Shown: one piece after another, positions 11,350 through 23,041 of the stretch | Position numbering within the stretch: position 1 is the first letter of the stretch | Layout of the letters: the number at the start of each line of letters is the position of its first letter | Source: Rallus limicola | Taxonomy: Eukaryota; Chordata; Aves; Gruiformes; Rallidae | Assembly (NCBI GenBank): GCA_022605955.1 | Contig: JAKCOZ010000001.1 | Location: forward strand, 80,712,520-80,776,519 | DNA: 64,000 nt | Reading direction: 5' to 3' | Made by a program: the position numbers and the translations under genes | Notes under the pieces: model-generated | Told to the model about the DNA's origin: nothing | What the model saw: only the letters and a program-made list of their open reading frames with translations | The model's database searches: none

Positions 11350-14264
11350 TTATTGATGTAAGTTTCTGTGTTAAACCAGAATAAATGTGAAGGTTCTGCT
11401 GTGATTATATGATGGAGCCTGCTTCTTAACAGGTAGAATCATTTTATGCACTAAAGATAATTTGAGCCATGGGAGATGATACTATTCAACTCGAGCGGTG
11501 AGGCTGTGAGGATCAAAGCATTATGAACCTTGAAAAGAAGAGGGAGAAGCTTATATGCCACAATAACTTGTGAAGGGCATAAGCAAAGTCCTCAAGCTGC
11601 ATTCCAAGAGATGCTCAGAGAGTATCAGCTTCAGAGCTGCCTCACAAAAAAGCTGTATCTTTAGAGAAAGAATTGTTTGGGCAAGGCCTCGCGAAAGCTG
11701 CATGCTGTCACTGTTCCTGTTCCTTGGGAACATAAACAGGATCTAGGGACAGCTTGTGCAAGAAAACAGTTGGAATAGGGAATATCATGGTTTTCAGCAG
11801 CCAACTTGATTACCATCATCGCCCCTGTGTAGGAGGAAAGCTTCAAGAGGTATTTAGAAGGAAGCTGGGTCCCACCTGGCTATAACAGAACTACTAGTTA
11901 AGCTACACTTTTCGGAGTCCAGGTCAGGTCTTAAGTGCAGTTATAAAGAGATTAACTCTTCAGCAGGTTGAGAAGTTCAGCTTCTAATGTGCTTTCACAG
12001 CTGGGATTCTCAAGTGCTTGTTGCTTACCCTGTTAGTAGTAGGAATAAATGAGAGGGGTGGACTGTGCTGTTAAGGGATCCAACACATTTCACAGGTATG
12101 AGGGCCCTTTTAGTGAAATTGTGTATGGTACCTGTTTTGGAGTGACCTTTTGGGTAGATCACAGCTTTTATTCAGTTGAGTGTGTCTAACTTTCTGAAAC
12201 CCGTATTTCAAGGAGTGTTAGTCTTTGCCCAAAGGCAGTATTTTTCATACTTCAACAGAAATAGTTCAAACACTATTGGGGAGTGTGGGGGATGTGAAAA
12301 GTAGCCAAAAATACACCTTTTTCCTGATTAAAATGCTTCTCTAGATGGAACAGCCATGGTTTGGAAAATTTGTAATGGATAGTCTTCACTGGGCAAGTAA
12401 AGTGAAAAAATGAATGCCGGAAGGAAGACACAATCTCTGTGGCACCCAGCTTTGCAGTGAACTAGTAATGGGTGGAGATTAACCTTTTGGACAAAGAAAC
12501 CTTCAGTCTCCTGTTGTCTATTACTGCAGTGGCAAGAACCCTCAATCCTAGCATCCTCAATCCTAACACATCCTAGGTTGTTCTTTGCTCCTGTTCTTCT
12601 AAATCAAACCCCAGGTTAAGCCACAGTCCTAGATTTAAGAAGCAGCCCCATTCAGTGCTGTTATAGCATAGAAATGACTGTGAGGTCAAAGACAGAACTG
12701 GAAATGACCAAAACTCCTGTGTGCTTTTAAAAGCATAGAAAGGGCTCCAATTCAGGAAGCATTCCTTTTTGGGAGGACTCTTTGAGCACAGAAATTTTTT
12801 TCCTTCTTTTCTTTTTTATTTTATTCTCTTGAGATAAGAGAACAACTGACAACATAAACCTGTTAGCAGAGATCTAGGACCAACTATACTGCATTCACCT
12901 TAAAAAAAAAACCAAACCAGAAGTAGTGTAATGCTGTATCTATGTTAGTAAGATTTGTTCTTCTGCATTACTGATGAGCCTAGGCAGAGCATTGTGCTGA
13001 CGTGCCTATACTGGTTCCAATTTCAAAGTTTGCTTATTTTTGCTAGATGAGAGCCTGTGCAGCATCGACCTCCCTCTCTGATTTCTGTGACACAGTTAGT
13101 CCACAATCCTACTTATGTTTTCAAGCTTAAAATGCCAAGAAGTAATCTGGGCCATGTCCTAAGCCATTATTTAGATTCTGAACTTGGAACGAGGTCTCTT
13201 GACCAGCCCCTGAGCTTATTTGAAAAGTCCCTCAAGAGTAATGGGCTTGATGTTTTTCTGTTGGTGGGTTGTTTGTTGTTTTGTTTTACTTTATTTTTTT
13301 TCCTTTTCCCTGGTTGTTGAAGAGGACTTTCTAAATATGATCAATTATTTTTTTCCTGAGAAAGGACACCATTGTTTTACTTTCTGTGAATAGTTATTGG
13401 TGGCAGTTGCTTTATCATTGATTTGCAGTTTCGGAAGTGAGAGTAATGATATGAACAAGTACTTTGAGAAAGATCAATTGACCGATGTTTAATATTCTGT
13501 GTAGAAAATTCAAAAGATATCAATAACTGTTGTGCTGTGTTCTCTCCTAACCTTCCCTCTCCCCACAACTAATGAACTGTATGTGATTCTCATTAACCTA
13601 CTCCAGCTGACTTCAGGTATTCAAGAAAAATCAAATTCTTATGGATACAGAACTTCCTTATTACTAAAAGGTTGCAGAAGGCTGACGTCTTCTGAAATGT
13701 TTTCTGATTAAAAAAATTATACTCTTTCTCCTTCTTTTTAAGTTTTAGATGGAATGAATGCGGTTCTTATGAAAGTGGGGGTGGAGGGGCTAAACCACAA
13801 ACATGAGTCCAGCACAGAAGAGTTAGGTGCCATGCAAGTCATGAAATATTACTTACGAACTTTGGTCATTGTACGATCAGTAGCTTCGCTCTCACATTTT
13901 TCAGCCTCCACATAAACTTTATGGCAAGCAAGATTCATGATAAAGCAAAGCGAAACATGTTTACCTTCTGATATTGTTTTTAAAGCTTTTGCAGAGAGCT
14001 AACACTTGGTCTCCTCTTAACACTACATAAATGTACCTCTTTCCTGGCTTGCCATGCTTCTCATTCTTGCAATTCCAGCTCTTGGGCCTCTCTTGAGCAG
14101 AAGTTTGCCCGCTGCTCTTGAGCCACATCCCTTGCTTTTCACAGGGGGATTAGGGCACTCCTTTTAGACAGCGGTCTCCTGCCCAGCAGTGCTTAGCGTG
14201 CTCACCCCTGCACAGGAATGCGGGCCTCCTGCTTAAGAAGCTGCCTCGGTTTCTACCTCTTGCT
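11350..14264. other. Unique noncoding DNA
   Basis: Simple tracts only: an A-run at 12901-12910 followed by CCAAACC, and a G/T-rich patch around 13262-13312. A short imperfect repeat of 'ctcaatccta' lies at 12541-12570. Open frames do not exceed 87 codons and none is recognised. Confidence 0.55.
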
Positions 14265-14350
14265 TGTACATACCTGTCTAAATCATTTAATCACCAGATC
14301 ACAGGTTTCTCAGTTTGTAAAATGAAAGATGCTATTGAAGTGGTCATGAT
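14265..14350 (+). mobile_element. MIR-type SINE remnant, plus orientation
   Basis: The stretch 'aatcatttaatcacc..atcacaggtttctcagtttgtaaaatgaaagatgctat' follows the well-known MIR middle region (aagtcacttaacctct..gcctcagtttcctcatctgtaaaatgggga). Only the central part survives. The assignment rests on remembered consensus, with roughly a third of positions changed. Confidence 0.6.
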
Positions 14351-16933
14351 TGGTATTCTGTGTTTCATGAGTTCTTGATCTCGGTTTAACTCCAACCTGT
14401 AGCTAAAATACCTCTTTAAGATGTTCTGGCTGTGCGTGGTGCACGTCAGGTACTCTGTTAGCTGCAGCTAGTTAATTGAAGGTTTGCAAGACAGCAGTGA
14501 ACACAGTCTTAGAGTGAGCTATTTCCAAGGCTCCATTTATTTTAGCAAGTGGCTCATTGCATGTGCCTGTTACCCCTGCCCTGAGCAGAGGAGCTGCTTT
14601 ATCTGCAGGTACTATGCCCCGCTGCTTAACTTGCAGAGTAAGGCAAGATGTTGCATTTCCTCCTTTTCCTTCCCGGTCAGAAGGATGTGCACAAAGCAGG
14701 AAGGACTTCAGGTTAAAACTATGAGAGAAATACACCAAAGAGCAGTTGTCAGGATGGTGCCCAGCGTGGGAAGGGAGTGCTGTACCTCTGTGCTTTGAGA
14801 GAAGAGGGCTAAATGCTTCCTCGCTCTCTACAAGAAAATGGGGGTTTTGGACAAAATTCACTGTGATGAAGTCCGTGCACCAATGTATTCCTATTTAGGT
14901 CATCAGAATAGGGCTTCAGTGGTACAGTCTGTATGCTGGCTCTCTATACAGGGATACATTTCACCCTCAGTGAATGCTCTTTGTTTTCTCAGTTGAGGTC
15001 AGTTTTTCATTGCATTCATTAAAAGAAATAGCTTTGGATTGCAAATACCACTGCCCCTGCATTACGGTCCTGAAGATGTTAGAAAAAGGGGTAAATTCGG
15101 AAAAGGAAAGAAATGAAAGCTCAGAGGCTGAAGCTGTTACCACTTATCTGACAGTTGTGCTGCTGCCTACTTCTGATGGACTTCAGTTGGGGTTTTTTGC
15201 CTGGATTTCTCTACTGTTCCTATGTCTATCTTACTAGATGCCAGTCGGGAGAAAGAAGGGTAGTTATTTGATGTAAAGATTGACTAAAGGATGAGGAATG
15301 TATTTCTCAAATGATTCCTTCAGGAAACGTTTCACCCAAGCCTATAAAGGTTATCCTGTGGCAGCGTCATACCAGTGCCTCTGTCTGGGGGCTCTTCCTT
15401 CATTTGAATGCTCGGGAATCAGTTCTGTGTAAGCTTTGATAATTCTTGCCATGCTGTCCCCTTCCGTGCTCCCTGCTTTGCCTCCTGCTTTTTAATACAT
15501 CTGATCCTGAGAGAGGGGAAAAGTTAAAACCTAAAGAGAAATTGCCAGAGCTCGTTCTCATTTGTGGTATACATGTGTGTATGAACATGCTTGTGTGGCA
15601 GTGTATCATCTGACCCAGTGCATTTCTTTCTTAAGTGTCTGTGGGGATGGATTGGGAAGGCTCCTGTAATGCTGAAGAACTGGGGGGGGGGGTGGGGTGG
15701 GGTTGTTTTTTTATTCATGGGAGAATAAAGACAAAATTAGGAATTGCCCCCAGCCCATGGGACATTGAAAACGGGTATTAGATTCACATCCAGGATTTAT
15801 TTGCAGATCTCTGTCAGTGTGCTGCTGGTGGAGAGAATAGCTTTGACTTTGAATGGGGTAAATTGGGCAAGTTCTGCTGTCACCTTCTAAAATAAAATTT
15901 AATCAAGTTTTGATTTGTTCCTTTAATGAGTCATTGGTTCGTAGTATGTGCCTGTGTATATTGCTGTATGGTTTGTTATTATGAGGCCAAATCCTGACAA
16001 CTTATTGCAAAATTGTTTTAATTTATTATTAATATTTTTGTTTTTCTCATTTCTCCTGGTTTTGGAGCCTTTATAATTAGATATAATTAAAACCACAGGT
16101 TTTAAACTCCAATCTAACATTTAAACTCATATTTATGGTTCAACCCCTGGAGTTTTATTGTCATTCCAACTGCATTTTGGAAAAAAAAAAGAATTTTTTT
16201 TTTGCATCTGTTCAAATGCTATCTCTGCAGCTACTACTTCTTAATCACCTGTTTTGCACAGTAAAATGATATCTATTTTGCACGATAAGGATCCTTGTGG
16301 TTTTATAGAGTAGCTATTTCATGTCCCTTAACAAAAGGGTGCAAGGGACCTTTTGCACTGTACACTTTAAAAACAGCTCCTCTCTCTTTGAACTTGTCTG
16401 TCTCTGCCCCTCCATGTAACAGTCTGAAAGTGCTACGTGCTGTAGAACTAATTTTAAAAAAAACATTGTTGGCTGGCATTATGTAAAACCATATTTTCCC
16501 TTTTGGTGCGTATGTTCTGGTCCTAGCAATGTCCTTGTTTTGCTGAAATTAACATTTTTCCCCACACAGTCATTGGTATGTGATGGTGTTTTTCTGTCTT
16601 CTTTAATTGTGATGCTGCTTTTTTTTTTTTTTTTTTAATTAGTATAAGGTTGATTGTTAAAATTAAGTGGCAGAAGGATTCTTTCCAAGTAATTCAGAGA
16701 TCTTTTGCTAAAGAAATATATTTTTGCTACTCTCAATTGCCATTTTTCCCCTTCTTCTTTCATTGCAAACTACTCTGGGAAGAGCTTCTTTTAACACAAA
16801 AAAAAAAAAAAAAAAGCTACGCTTGACTGATAATGCATTGCTTTGGATGGTGAAACATTATGAAAGTTTAATTTTTAATTAAATCTGAAATACCAATTAT
16901 AACTGAAAGAGATTTTAACCTGTTTCTTTTCAG
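14351..16933. other. Unique noncoding DNA with homopolymer runs
   Basis: Holds the G-run at 15682, an 18-base T-run at 16619-16636 and an 18-base A-run at 16798-16815. A short 'gaggccaaatcctgac' piece at 15982-15997 resembles the old repeat described at 60.4 kb. The 129- and 104-codon frames at 14472-14861 (minus) and 14484-14798 (plus) overlap on opposite strands and have no recognisable features. Confidence 0.5.
15682..15703 (+). repeat. G-run with G-quadruplex potential
   Basis: A run of 11 G residues is followed by T and two further GGGG blocks. It meets the minimal quadruplex pattern and is followed by a T-run. Confidence 0.8.
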
Positions 16934-17009
16934 ACTGCCTGAAGTTACATTGTAGATGCTGAAATCACTGCACCTTAAAAACAAAAAGATTAAGCTGCAC
17001 TGCATTCCT
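16934..17009 (+). other. Candidate noncoding exon (76 bp) with strong splice sites
   Basis: The upstream sequence TTTAACCTGTTTCTTTTCAG is a good pyrimidine-rich acceptor ending at 16933. The downstream GTAAGTAAAA at 17010 is a near-consensus donor. All three forward frames of the 76 bases contain stops (TGA, TAG, TGA), so if spliced it would be a UTR or noncoding-RNA exon. No neighbouring exons are identifiable. This is a prediction from signals only. Confidence 0.2.
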
Positions 17010-18743
17010 GTAAGTAAAAGCTTTTCCGGTACCTTTTGTCCGTATTTTTCCTCTCTATGCATCCAAAGTGTTAGCACAGTAGCTGGTCTTGGATAAAGGT
17101 CAGAGTCCCCTTGAATGGGATTTAGAAGTTCAAAGGCTGTTTTATTTAAAAATTAAAACCGAACTTACATCTTGCAGATCTTTAATTTCAGACCCCTGAA
17201 TAGATCATTCTTCTCTGCTTTGTTTTGAATGTTATTAGGAATAGCGTGCGTCTCTCTGGCTGTTGACGTACAGTTCCCATCGCTTTGTCAGAGAGGATTT
17301 CTGCACTTTGGTGCAGAGATAACAGAAAGTAGCAGAAGATTCCTTATAGCATAAAATAGAGTTTATTCTGTTTTCGTGATGCTGTAACAGATTTTCCTCC
17401 TTTGTAGAAGAAAGAAAGTGATAACTTTCTGATGACATCACAGAGGGCTCCAGCTGCTTTAGGGTGTAGATGAAGGCAGAAATGCTTAATTCATCTGTGC
17501 TGTGACACAACAAAACAGTCAAAATAATGTCTTGCGTCTCTCAGAAAGAAAGGAGTCTCTTTCTAAGGGCATAGTTATTCCATAAATGCAAGTCAGATTG
17601 TACATCAGTCTGACTTAGCCTTATTTAGAATCTGTTTATTGGATGTATTTGGGACAATAATTAAGATTTGGAACTTCAGTGGCTAAACAACAGGCACGCA
17701 AAAGGCAATTGGAAAATATAGTAGATTCAGATACTCTGAAGTTAATGAAATAATACATGAACAAAAATACAGGGATTTGCAGATAGTAAGAAGAAATTGA
17801 CTGTAGTTGTACAGTAGAAAGCTGAGGAATATTACAAAGCAAAGTCAGTTTGTTTCCTTGTTTAAGATCAAAATGTGTGGCCTGTAATGAGATCCAGAGT
17901 CTTCTTCCAATGTGGTACTTTTGTATTCTGGTATTTAAGTATTTTAGGTACTACACGGGACCCCTCCTTCCCTCCACCCCCTTAAAAAAAAAAACCCACC
18001 AAAAAAACAAGTTCTTTAATGATGTATTTTAATCTAGCTGAAGGGTACAGTACACTGTGGGCAGCTAATGTATGCCCCTTCCAGTGTGGAGCGCCAAGCA
18101 TGACTCAGGCAGGCAGATTGTGCCATTCTGGCTCTCCTCCATTGTGTTTTTACATTACTGGCAAAGGCCATGCCATTGTGTTCTTTAAATATTGTGTATT
18201 AACTGCAGGCTGTGGCCAGTGAATGGTATTTAACATTTTCTGCTCATCACTCCTGAATATGAGCAGCTTCACTGGCCACCAGAGGTTAACCTTGCAATTA
18301 CACTGGTGAGCCGAGCTGAAAACGCGTGGATTTGCCAGGTCCAGCAGCAATTTAAAGGGACACATTGGGGGGAAAAAGTGGGGGAACACTTCTGAATCTC
18401 TGAGCACAGGATTTCAAAGTTGTCATGCAGTTTTATGTGAACATCCAGGAGAATTTTTATTGGAAAGTGGAAGTCATTCTCTTTCCAAAATGCAACAGCA
18501 GAATGAGGAGTAAATTAAGGCAAGTTCTTTGAATCCTTAGGATCCAGATGGTCATGCATGGACAGCCCTAAGGCACAATACCAGGTAGCAATATGTGGCC
18601 CCGATGATTGGTGCTGGCTGGATTGGTGTTTTTTTGTTGTTATGTGAGACTCTGGGCTTTGGAGGGGAAATAAATACACAAGCATAAAGCATGCATATAG
18701 GATTTTATTTTTATAGTTTTTTAATCTAGGGTGGCATGCACAT
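17010..18743. other. Unique noncoding DNA
   Basis: A C/T-rich stretch running into A-runs with CCCACC at 17963-18011 is the main low-complexity feature. A CTCF-like CCACCAGAGG lies at 18277-18286 but matches only the first half of the motif. No exon or other repeat is recognised. Confidence 0.5.
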
Positions 18744-18868
18744 CGAGGCAGAGATGTTGAGTGGCTTGCTCAAAGTCAGAGTAAATCAGTGATCAAACTG
18801 GGAACGGAGTGTGGGATTGTGACTCTCAAGTCCTGTTCTGGTCAGGTGTTCTTTCTGCTCCATGAAGT
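18744..18868 (-). mobile_element. MIR-type SINE remnant, minus orientation
   Basis: Read on the plus strand, 'gagatgttgagtggcttgctcaaagtcag', 'aaatcagtgatcaaactggga' and 'ctcaagtcctgttctg' line up in order with the reverse complement of MIR (agaggttaagtgacttgcccaaggtcac, agtaagtggcagagctggga, ctcccagtcctgtgctc). The order and spacing of three blocks over about 120 bases make this more than a chance match. Confidence 0.75.
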
Positions 18869-20044
18869 AAAGGTTCAAGATTCTAATCTTTGAGTTTCTT
18901 GTGTCATTTGCTTTATGAAATGAAAATACCCCACGTGTAAAACTTCTAGCTACTCCTAGGTTCTGTAGCCTTGGCATACAGCCTGTCTCTGGAATACAGA
19001 AGCACAAGGTGAGGGAGCTTTTACATATGCAGGCATATGCTGTAAAATGAGGATGTGATTCTTGCTGAACCTTGTGTCCATGTAACTAGTAATATGGCAC
19101 AATAAAAGTGGGGGCACCTTCTTGTAGAGGAAAGTAGGCTGCAAGGTTTTCCTTTATTTCCTATCTATGTTCGTTGTAATCAGGTATCTAATTGTAAGAA
19201 CTATATTAAAGTGAACTTCCCGGTATGGCTTTCTAGTATTAACCTGAAAACAGCAAGAAGAGACAAGTCATGCTGTGGTAGTTTTCTGGGGTTTTTTTGT
19301 TTGTTTGTTTGTTTATTTTGATTTATTTTTTGTGCTTTTTTGTTTTGTGTTGTCTTGTTTAGGGTTTTTTTTAGTTTGATTTCTTGAACTGAAGGATGGA
19401 AAACATGCTTTATGGTAGGGATGTCCCTAAAGCAACCGATTAATATGGGATGGGCCAAATTTTTCGGCTGATATGAAAATGTTCTTGACTTGGCATTAGA
19501 AGAAAGTATGATTCACAACAGATGAATATCTGATAGGCAGTTGCATAGAAACACTGCTTTCTAAATGTAGTGCAGGCATGCTCTTAATGTGAAAGGTCAT
19601 AGCTGGATTCCTTCTGTGTGGGTGCTCTGGTCACGTTTTGCTATGTACTAAAGTTATGGGGATTGATAGGCAAGTGGATCCAGTGAGGTCCATGGGACTA
19701 CTCAAATCCTTAACTTTAAGGATGTAGTTAAATTCTTTGCTGCTTGCAACTAATGACAAATAGGCTTAAGTCTAGTACGAGGAACTACCTCTGCTTGCAG
19801 TCAGCATCCATTTCATTTTAGAGGAGATGGTGACAACACATTGCCTGTGGAAGAAAATTATTCTGTACATACAACCTGGAAACTTGTGCAAGGGCTGCAC
19901 TGGATGTGCTTTTAAACCAGTGGTTTTGGTTACTTTGCTATTGGCTAAGGACAATAAGGACTATATGACAATTATTTTGTTAAAAAGAGAGACTTGTCAA
20001 GGTTTCAGCCTTATGCAACCTCGTGATCTGCTCTGGAGCTCATA
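18869..20044. repeat. Unique DNA with a long T/G low-complexity tract
   Basis: At 19281-19380 the plus strand is almost entirely T and G, including four TTTG units at 19300-19315. The rest of the interval is featureless to me. Confidence 0.6.
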
Positions 20045-20228
20045 CGGTTGCTGGCTCATGGAGTGTCATTGGACAAGTCATTTAACCTCACTGTGCCTAG
20101 TTCAATGGATCACTTTTTCATCTGGTTCAAACTGATGCAGCTCTATGAACATTATAGAGTTTGTGTTTGCAAAGCTCTTGGAGGAGAAATAGTAACCATT
20201 GTTATTATTAATAAGTATATTGTATAGA
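20045..20228 (+). mobile_element. MIR-type SINE remnant, plus orientation, with tail
   Basis: The middle block 'attggacaagtcatttaacctcactgtgcctagtt' matches MIR's 'gggcaagtcacttaacctctctgtgcctcagtt'. About 100 bases later, 'tgcaaagctcttgg..agaaatag' and 'ttgttattatta' match its 3' region. The block order fits an almost full-length but highly diverged copy. Confidence 0.7.
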
Positions 20229-22973
20229 CAAATCACGAGAGATGGAGATACAGCCACTCATGGGGGTGATCATTCACAACTCACTTGTGCCTTTGTTTAA
20301 TTCCGTCACTCAAAGGTATCAAGGCCAACTCCAATTTACAGAAGTATTTCTCATGTCACTCTCCCCACTGTTGAGTATTTTATTGTTCGTGTTCGCTCTC
20401 CGTCTGTTTCTCTGCTACTTTCCTCCATGCTGAATTAACCTTGCATACCAAACTTTATTCCCCTTTTTTGTATTATACAGCAGAGGAATTTGTGTAGCCT
20501 CCAAATTACAGAGAGCAAATTCATTTTGTCTAGTGATTGTTTGCTGATGATGTATGAAACAGACAGAAGACAGTTTGAATTTTCATAAGTTCAATTGAGC
20601 TTGCAGGCATAAGGAAAGGAACAGGCGGAACCCAAGCCAATGTGACACAGTAAGCTGGCATCCCAGAGTGCATGCTGCATGCGTAGCGTCAGGATGTCAG
20701 GCCTGAGAAGGGCTTCGTCCATCACAGTAGTGCTTTTTAATGAAGGAAGAGGTTTGAAGGAACAAACAAGCTACCCTACCGTGTTCTTTCCAGCACAAAA
20801 ATCCTAGCGGTTCCTGATGGATATGGGATCTGTCCTTCTCTCCTCTAACTTGCTGTTTTAACTAGAATTCTGTGTCCCAAATGGGCTTTGTTGAGTGAGC
20901 AAACCTTCAGTATTTTTTAAGGCCCCCCCATGCAAAAGTACTGGCTTGCAGAAGCTACACTGGAGAAGACGTGTACAGATGTGAAATGTGTATGGAAGTG
21001 TGCTTCCTATGAACAAAGATCAATGTCTTGGGGCTAACTATCACTGAGGAATTGTGTTAGCACTAACAAAGAGAATTAATTTTGCCTTTTCCCCTTCCTG
21101 TACCAAGGCATTAAACCAGAAACTCAAGGGGATAAATTTTACCCTGATTTCCACCTGTGGAACCCCAGTGGAAATGTGGAGAGGTCACAAATGTTTGTTG
21201 AGGCAAAAATTGTCCTAGTGTAAAAGTGGTTGAGAAAGCAGAAACTGGTTGATTGTTACCTGGCCCAGGGGCAGGAGGATACGTAGGAGCCCTATGTGGC
21301 ATATGCTTCTGAAAGTGTTGCTTTTGTTGTACATTAAGGGGAATGTGGAAAAAATATTCTAGTGAGTGAAAAGTTATAATCAGGAGCACAGTGATTAATT
21401 GTTCTTCATATCCACTGGGAAAAAGACCTGAAGAAATCACTTCAATGAGCAGGGAAAATTACCAAGTTACATATTAAGAACTATGTTCTGACTGTATCGG
21501 TTGTGAAGCACTGGGATGCGCAACCCCTAGGCAGTGTGGGAGCAAGGGGAGGTTTCCTTTTCAAGGAATGGGTTGGAAAACCATCTCTCGGGGCATGCTA
21601 GAACTCGCCATAAGGCAGAAGACCAGCCTGGATGGGTTCTGTTACTCCCTGGCGTTTCTCTGATTCAGCGTACCGTTTGGGAATGTTGGTATGTGGCTAA
21701 TACATTCCTGATTAATAAAGCTTAATGTTCCCAAAAGATCCCTGGGGTTCTCATTTTTCCATCCTCTCATAACTGCAGCCATAATGTCTCTTCAAAGATT
21801 TCATTGAGCTGCCAGCATTTTGCTTTGACCCTGCTTTTTTTAGAGAAGGACAGGGAAGGGAGTCGTATAGACACCAAAGGACAGATTTTTCAGTCTCTGC
21901 GAGTCTGCATGGTTTCTTTCCAGACGCTGAACAAATGCTGATTTGTTTCAGTTACTGGTTTTTAAAATTTGGATGAATGGAGACACTCCAGGTATTGCCT
22001 GATATAAAGGCCTCTGACACACATCGTGGAGACAGTTGAAAGTTACAAATAGGATTGATGATCAGAGCAAATATGTAATGGGGCTGGAGTAAAGCCTGTT
22101 GCAAAAAGGTAAATGTCTCAAGACTGGGAGCTTTGTGATTGTCTCTGTTTTCTGAATTTCCACGTAAACATCCTCGAAAGATATTTTCATTTGAAACTGT
22201 GGTTTGCCGTCCCGAAATTTTTGTTAAGGCTCAGGTTGCTTTGAATCAGTCCTGTGCACAACGTAGCACTAAAAAACAAAGTTAAAAGGGAAAAAAACAA
22301 GGCTTTGAATTGTTGATTAAGTCCCTCATGCTGCTTTGCTTTTCTTGGAAATGTTTAAGGTTTGGGGGAGCGCAGGGGTTGTGTGGGGCTTTATTTGTTG
22401 TTGTAGGCCTGTGTGTTAGGGGCATCAGTTGTAGTGTAGAAAAGGGGTAGGATCATGGTGAATTATTTTCTTTACAGGTGGTAGCTCATGTTTTTGCAGA
22501 ACAGCAGCCACAATAGATGAAAGTGGGAAAACGGCTCTCCAGTGTGTGGTTGCTTTAGTATATAAAGGAGTAAGGGCTGTGATTCACTCGTATTAAAAAG
22601 GCGTGGGAATATTAGCATTGATTCCCTGAGTAGCACTACTTTAGTAAGTTGTAAAACACTTCAGCGTTTCAGCACCTGAAGATGTTACGGTGGAAGTGGA
22701 AAATCTTTCACTCCGTATATGAAAGCATTTGCTGGCCTCCTTCAAGATAAAAGCAAAAACTAAATAATGGTTAGGAAAGTTATCTTAGACCATAGATGTT
22801 ATCAGATAAGCTATAAAAGAAAAAAAAAAAAAAAAAAGCAACACAGACCTGGCCTTTTCCAAGCCTTAGTGCTCTTATTTTGTCCTATCTGAAATGGAAT
22901 TGTTCAGCTAAAGCAGTGTGTAATGGGAGGGACTCCATAGAAAGGCATTGTGGTTGTTCTATATTTACATCAG
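20229..22973. other. Unique noncoding DNA
   Basis: An 18-base A-run lies at 22820-22837. An AATAAAG hexamer context at 21714 sits in a moderately GC-rich stretch that briefly suggested a terminal repeat (see rejected items). Frames of up to 109 codons (21111-21440, minus) are unrecognised. Confidence 0.5.
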
Positions 22974-23041
22974 TCTCCCCGAGGACACTCTCACTGAATC
23001 ATTTCAAATTCCAGAGTCTGGTGTGGGGCATTCTGATGAAT
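22974..23041 (+). other. Candidate small exon (68 bp), one open frame
   Basis: An acceptor of moderate quality (TTCTATATTTACATCAG, ending 22973) and a donor GTAAGTTAC starting at 23042 bracket 68 bases. The frame starting at 22975 is open throughout (22 codons, beginning LPEDTLTESF), and the other frames are mixed. The pyrimidine tract is weak and no partner exon is visible, so a cryptic splice pair is more likely than a real exon. Confidence 0.12.

Noticed and set aside
18277..18286. CTCF-like CCACCAGAGG
   Set aside because: Only the first ten bases of the motif match; the following TTAACC breaks the core.
21486..21760. LTR-like stretch with AATAAAG at 21714 and a fairly GC-rich body
   Set aside because: No matching TG...CA ends with a target-site duplication, no second copy, and no retroviral coding sequence nearby. 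A poly(A)-like hexamer alone is not enough.
22162..22183. Resemblance to the miR-30 family: GTAAACATCCTCGA
   Set aside because: Fourteen bases match the mature miR-30a start, but the sequence diverges afterwards and no complementary arm forms a hairpin within about 60 bases downstream. Probably coincidence.
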